Shown here: positions 60,227 to 64,000 of the stretch, one piece after another
How the letters are laid out: each line of letters begins with the position of its first letter
Position numbering within the stretch: the first letter of the stretch is position 1
Assembly (NCBI GenBank): GCA_963855995.1
Contig: OY979724.1
Span: 12,322,032 to 12,386,031, forward strand
From: Muricea muricata
Taxonomy: Eukaryota > Cnidaria > Anthozoa > Malacalcyonacea > Plexauridae
Direction of reading: 5' to 3'
Length of the DNA: 64,000 nucleotides
Made by a program: the position numbers and the translations under genes
The notes under the pieces: generated by a model
Told to the model about the DNA's origin: nothing
The model's input: the letters and a program-made list of their open reading frames with translations, nothing else
Databases searched by the model: none

Positions 60227-60323
60227 TCCTTCCAAATTCCAATTACACTGCACGCCTCCCTCCAACCTCCTTCCTAACTAGAACTGCCACTACAAACCCA
60301 CCACCTTTGCCCAACTTATTCAA
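57918..60323 (+). repeat. 2.4 kb tandem unit B
   Basis: Second full copy, offset 2411 bp from A. Long stretches are identical (for example the 76-codon minus-strand frame at 58814-59044 equals that at 56388-56618). Differences are mainly short indels and homopolymer or TA length. The copies are therefore recent or homogenised. Confidence 0.95.
60132..60226. repeat. (TA)n microsatellite in unit B
   Basis: Uninterrupted TA run at the same place in the unit as 57711-57820 but of different length. Confidence 0.95.
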
Positions 60324-60570
60324 TACTGTATCTCCCATCTAAACCTCTAATTCCTTGAATATGGGTCAAAATTATTACAAAACTATGTAGGCTACAAACT
60401 AAATTATTATCTCAACACCTATCTCCCCCTCCTACATAACCATCTCATTCCTGCCACCTCCCTCTCCCCCCCCCCAAAAAAAAAACCCCACAAAAAATCA
60501 AAACAACACAGTGCAAGGAATTTGGCACGAATATATTTTGTACACCCGAAATGCAACAACTTCAAATGCA
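60324..60570 (+). repeat. 2.4 kb tandem unit C, truncated
   Basis: Third copy, running for 247 bp to CTTCAAATGCA, where Harbinger copy 2 begins. Units A and B continue with GAACTTCAAAGAC at that point. The continuation is not found after the Harbinger right end, so the locus was rearranged as well as invaded. Confidence 0.9.
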
Positions 60571-60754
60571 GGGGCCGGTTGTATAAAGCTCTTAACTGCT
60601 TTTTAACTACCCAAAAAGTAGTTAAATAGTGGTTAACGTTAACCACGTAGTTAGGTCGGTTGTACAAAAAAGCAGTTAGTGTTAACTGCAGTTAAAAAGT
60701 AGTTAAAGTTAACTATCCTCAATGGCATAGTTAACTTCCCAAAACCTAGTTAAA

Positions 60755-60957
60755 TATGGCGGCTGTATTAAGAGTGATCAACTTTCATGAGCGAGATAAT
60801 ACTGAAAGGCAACGCTTACCTAGAGTTTTTAATTGTCATCTTCCCTAGGAAGATTTCTCAGTTGAAGAACTCCTAAAACGCTATAGATTTGGCGGAAAAT
60901 CCTTGCTTTTTATAGCGTGACTCATCGACCGGGAAGTGAGACCACTAACAAAGCAAA
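60755..60957 (+). pseudogene. Harbinger transposase N-terminus, decayed
   Basis: Collinear with 38994-39212. It has in-frame stops (TAG after the HLP position and TGA after LLFIA), so it is more decayed. LLKRYRFGGKSLLFIA is still readable. Confidence 0.7.
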
Positions 60958-60974
60958 ACCAGGCTCATCGCCTA

Positions 60975-61188
60975 AGACTTATAATTTTAGCAGTGGTAGT
61001 GGTTGGTGGTCTTGCTGCAGGTCGTCCACCTGTTTTCCTTTGAGACTGCATTATCCCAGAATTTGTTGGGGTTTTTTTGTCAATTTGGGCCATGCTTTGC
61101 TATTTTCCCGAATTTCTATTGGTGTACGTTTTTCATAGCTGTTAATCTGGGAAGTAAATAGTTTCCCACAACTTTTGCTTTTTGGCAT
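60975..61188 (-). pseudogene. Myb/SANT-like fragment, decayed
   Basis: Counterpart of 39209-39421, starting MPKSKSCGKLFTSQ. A T-run length difference near 61072 shifts the frame after PKLTKK; downstream the GGRPAARPP part is readable in another frame. Confidence 0.5.
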
Positions 61189-62249
61189 TTGTTATTGTGC
61201 TCGAAAATTGGCCCCGTAATGTGTCTAAATTTTGTTCAACTATATTAACCAGTAGGTTGCATTCTTCTGAATTAAAATTTTGTTTTCTTTTCTTTTCTTC
61301 CCTTATTTTAGAGTAGTTGCTTTTTGGGCAGACATTTTGAATTTGTGTGTATATGTAATTGAGTAATTCAACTTAATGTAACTGAGTAACTCAAAATACC
61401 TGTAAGCTTGGCAACTGTGGTTACATGGGAAAATATGACCTCAGACATGATACAAATACATACAGTGTGACATGAGTTGTATATTGACTTTTGTTTCATC
61501 TGACAACACATCAAATAAATATTGATTCTTGTGTATAACACAATATTGAAAAATATAGTGTACCATCTAATAGTGAATAAACTCATACAGATTGAAATAT
61601 TTAAACTTTAACAACATTAGCCAAGTTGGTTTTAATCTAGGCCAACCCAGATTAGGTTTCATGATGAAAATGACTTGAGTTTATTTATAAATTTATCCAC
61701 ACTGCAGAATTTTCTACAAGATCTTGGGGGTGTAAAATCTAGGGGCAGGGGTGCAAAACAGTACAAAAGTAACCATGCAAATAGGTACCAAACACAGTAA
61801 AATTTAGAGATTTGGGACAGATTTAAGTTTTAATTGCTTAAATAATGAAGCACTTCCCAGGGGTACTAAAAACTTTTCCCCAAAAAATCTTGGGGGCAAC
61901 TCTGACCAACTCTGCAGTCTGGTAACCAAGGATAGTACAATTCACAGGATGAAAAATCAGATTTACAATACATTTTCAACCCAGTGCCAAAATGCAAATG
62001 CCATGCAGGCAACAAATTTGTTATTATATAGTGCAAATTTGATCATTTGAAAACTGATATATTCTTCTTTTAGACAGATATTGCTTCAACAATTTGCCAC
62101 ACATTTGAATGATTTGTGCACATTTGATGCATTTGCATTTTGGCACCCAGGTGCAAATTTTGTGTGAATCTGGTTTTTCATATTATTAACATAGGTAAAT
62201 AAATAACATACGAAAAATTACCCCCTGTTGTGATTCTGCGAGACCCCTT

Positions 62250-62323
62250 TTAGGCGGACACCCCTCTTAAGCGGACACCTTGGCGAGGTCCCAATGGTGT
62301 CCGCTTAATAGGGGTTCAACTGT
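62250..62323 (-). mobile_element. Possible pogo/Tc1-type element end
   Basis: On the minus strand ACAGTTGAACCCCTATTAAG leads into CGGACACCATTGGGACC, with inverted GGTGTCCGCTTAA copies inside. Ends of this kind (CAGTTGAACC... with GTCCGCTTA repeats) occur in pogo-like elements. Only one end is seen. Confidence 0.4.
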
Positions 62324-62429
62324 AATCTTCATTCGTAATATTTGGAGCGTCGCGTTTTCCTTTGCGTCCAAGTAATTTCTGATTTAGTGCTTTAAAACGA
62401 ACACATACGGTCAGTTAAGTACGATGGAA

Positions 62430-63180
62430 CTTGGCGGCGCTCTGGCAAACTGGCGCTCTGGCGAAACTGGCAGACTGGCGCTCTGGCAAAACTGGCGCTC
62501 TGGCAAAACTGGCAGACTGGCACTCTGGCAGACTGGCACTCTGGCAGACTGGCACTCTGGCAAAACTGGCACTCTGGCAAAACTGGCACTCTGGCAAACT
62601 GGCGCTGTGGCGAAACTGGCAGACTGGCGCTCTGGCAAAACTGGCATACTGGCACTCTGGCAAACTGGCGCTCTGGCAAAACTGGCAGACTGGCACTCTG
62701 GCAGACTGGCACTCTGGCAGACTGGCACTCTGGCAAACTGGCACTCTGGCAAAACTGGCAGACTGGCGCTCTGGCAAAACTGGCAGACTAGCGCTCTGGC
62801 AAACTGGCGCTCTGGCAAAACTGGTAGACTGGCACTCTGGCAAAACTGGCAGACTGGCACTCTGGCAAACTGGCGCTCTGGCAAAACTGGTAGACTGGCA
62901 CTCTGGCAAAACTGGCAGACTGGCACTCTGGCAAACTGGCGCTCTGGCAAAACTGGTAGACTGGCACTCTGGCAAAACTGGCAGACTGGCAAAACTGGCA
63001 AAACAGGCACTCTGGCAAAACTGGCACTCTGGCAAACTGGCGCTCTGGCAGACTGGCACTCTGGCAAAACTGGCAAACTGGCGCTCTGGCAAAACTGGCG
63101 CTCTGGCAAACTGGCGCTCTTGCAAGCAAGCAAGCACTACCCCTAGCTGTTACAAAACTGGCACTCTGGCAAGATTTTCT
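62430..63180. repeat. CTGGC minisatellite inside Harbinger copy 2
   Basis: Units of 17 bp (ACTGGCGCTCTGGCAAA) and about 24 bp (with CAGACTGG inserted), roughly 40 in all. The outer units are less regular. Because the unit has no stop in several frames, frames of 130-265 codons occur on both strands (for example 62411-63133 and 62431-63228). They encode only the repeat. Confidence 0.95.
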
Positions 63181-63511
63181 CAAAAATGCACATCATTTTG
63201 GCGTATGGTATTGAGAGCTTTTACATGACGTGAGACATCGTTTGTATAATTACCACCCATATATTACTTTAACTACAATAATTATGTTAATTATTTATGA
63301 CGTGCTCTGTGCTTTGCTACACGGCTTGATAACCGAAAAATCGCGGACACGAAAACATTAGGAATAGATAGGAAGTGAGACATCTGGTTCTTATACCTGA
63401 TCTGTGGTTAAGTCGTGCAGTTAACTAACTACGGTTAGGGGTTTAACTAGGGTAGTTAACGCTAACTGCAATTAACTTTAACTACTTTTTTATACAACCG
63501 GCCCCTGGTAT

Positions 63512-63700
63512 TTCCCAGCATCCATGTATTTTTCTGTTTATTATATAAACTACATTCTTTTCTACCAATATAAAATATCCAGAAGTATGATTGATGATTG
63601 TTTGAAAAGCGATAATTTTTACATGTGAAATTATCCTAAAAAATCTCACATGTGAGATTATCAGTTTTATCAGTGCCCGAAATCCTTATAAAACAATGTA
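63512..63700 (+). repeat. Repeat shared with the palindrome arms
   Basis: CATGTATTTTTCTGTTTATT...GATTGTTTGAAAAGCGATAA...ATCAGTTTTATCAGTG matches 19960-20110 and the inverse in the right arm, with scattered changes and an extra inverted CTCACATGTGAG. It is followed directly by the CTCGTT satellite. Confidence 0.75.
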
Positions 63701-63850
63701 CTTTATATAATAAGTCGTTTTTGTGCTCGTTCTCCTATATAATATTCTTTTTTGTGCTCGTTCTCCTACACAATTCTTTGTGCTCATTCTCCTGTACAAG
63801 TCTTTTTGTGCTCGTTCTCCCATATAATACGTCTTTTTTGTGCTCGTTCG
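63701..63850 (+). repeat. CTCGTT satellite
   Basis: Five units of TTTTTGTGCTCGTTCTCCTA with ATATAAT spacers, the same family as 28640-28708 and 38265-38760. Confidence 0.85.
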
Positions 63851-64000
63851 AAAACTGATAAAAAAATGGAGAATTGTGGGGAATCTTTAAAACAAGAAGA
63901 AATACTGGGCAATCTCTGAGACTGCTTGTGTTGTACGAGAGTAAGCAAATAATATAAAACAAGACGCTTGCTAAGCCTTTACTCGAGCTAAAGCGCTCAA
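63851..64000. other. Unassigned edge
   Basis: Nothing recognised; the window ends here. Confidence 0.3.

Larger units (their letters stand above)
60571..63506. mobile_element. PIF/Harbinger element, copy 2
   Basis: Same ends as copy 1 (GGGGCCGGTTGTATAAAG at 60571, inverse at 63506) and the same left 1.1 kb, including both protein relics. From about 61716 it departs from copy 1: a GGGGGTGTAAAATCTAGG-type stretch, an inverted piece of the copy-1 ATTTGCATTTTGG region, a pogo-like end and a CTGGC minisatellite occupy the middle. The right 100 bp again match copy 1. Confidence 0.8.

Noticed and set aside
62411..63228. Frames of 240-265 codons, Cys/Gln/Ser-rich on the minus strand and Trp/Leu/Ala-rich on the plus strand
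   Set aside because: Generated by the stop-free CTGGC minisatellite; several frames are open over the same stretch at once.

Overview
This is a window of eukaryotic, AT-rich DNA, almost certainly from an animal. I recognise no host gene in it. Everything I can identify is mobile or repetitive: a CR1/L2-type LINE with a SGNH esterase in ORF1, two decayed PIF/Harbinger elements, hAT-like and TTAA-specific DNA elements, about a dozen MITE-like inverted repeats, tRNA-type SINE fragments, minisatellites, TA microsatellites, a 2.4 kb tandem repeat and a roughly 9.5 kb inverted duplication. A short interstitial TTAGGG tract, the P2X7-type cysteine domain carried by one transposon, and this mix of element types fit an invertebrate, most likely a cnidarian. 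That placement is inference and only moderately supported.

Layout. 1-8.5 kb: a Harbinger-type MITE, a SINE fragment, a dispersed repeat in two copies (1.36 and 7.07 kb), a composite MITE at 5.0-5.5 kb, a 31-bp tandem repeat and a large-arm MITE at 7.9-8.3 kb. 8.5-14.9 kb: an A-rich array split by a 5.3 kb element with TAA target duplications and GCAAAC-rich ends. That element carries nested MITEs, one with telomere-like repeats. 15-18.5 kb: a 1.26 kb inverted-repeat element and a pair of 112-bp direct repeats that fold as double hairpins. 18.66-28.22 kb: a giant palindrome. Its arms are nearly identical and its centre is a head-to-head array of about 24 copies of a 127-bp unit. The left arm alone carries a hAT-like element and a small MITE, each with a clean target duplication.

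28.7-38.26 kb: one LINE on the minus strand, read from 38.26 kb (truncated ORF1) down to a (TTA)n tail at 28.71 kb. It is broken three ways: a 2.66 kb TTAA-flanked element carrying a P2X7-like pseudogene sits in the ORF2 C-terminus; about 180 bp of the RT region is inverted; and a 3.3 kb element sits at the edge of that inversion. 38.8-41.4 kb: Harbinger copy 1, with a transposase N-terminus and an opposed Myb/SANT-like fragment. 41.4-55 kb: scattered MITEs, a CTGG-rich minisatellite, degenerate tandem repeats and SINE duplications. 55-60.6 kb: TA arrays, a 190-bp palindrome and a 2.4 kb unit in two complete copies plus a truncated third. 60.57-63.5 kb: Harbinger copy 2, whose inner part holds a CTGGC minisatellite. 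The end shares sequence with the palindrome arms and with the repeat flanking the LINE.

The elements form a readable insertion history, in which each one interrupts or is interrupted by another. No set of genes works together here. Most long open frames come from stop-free repeats.
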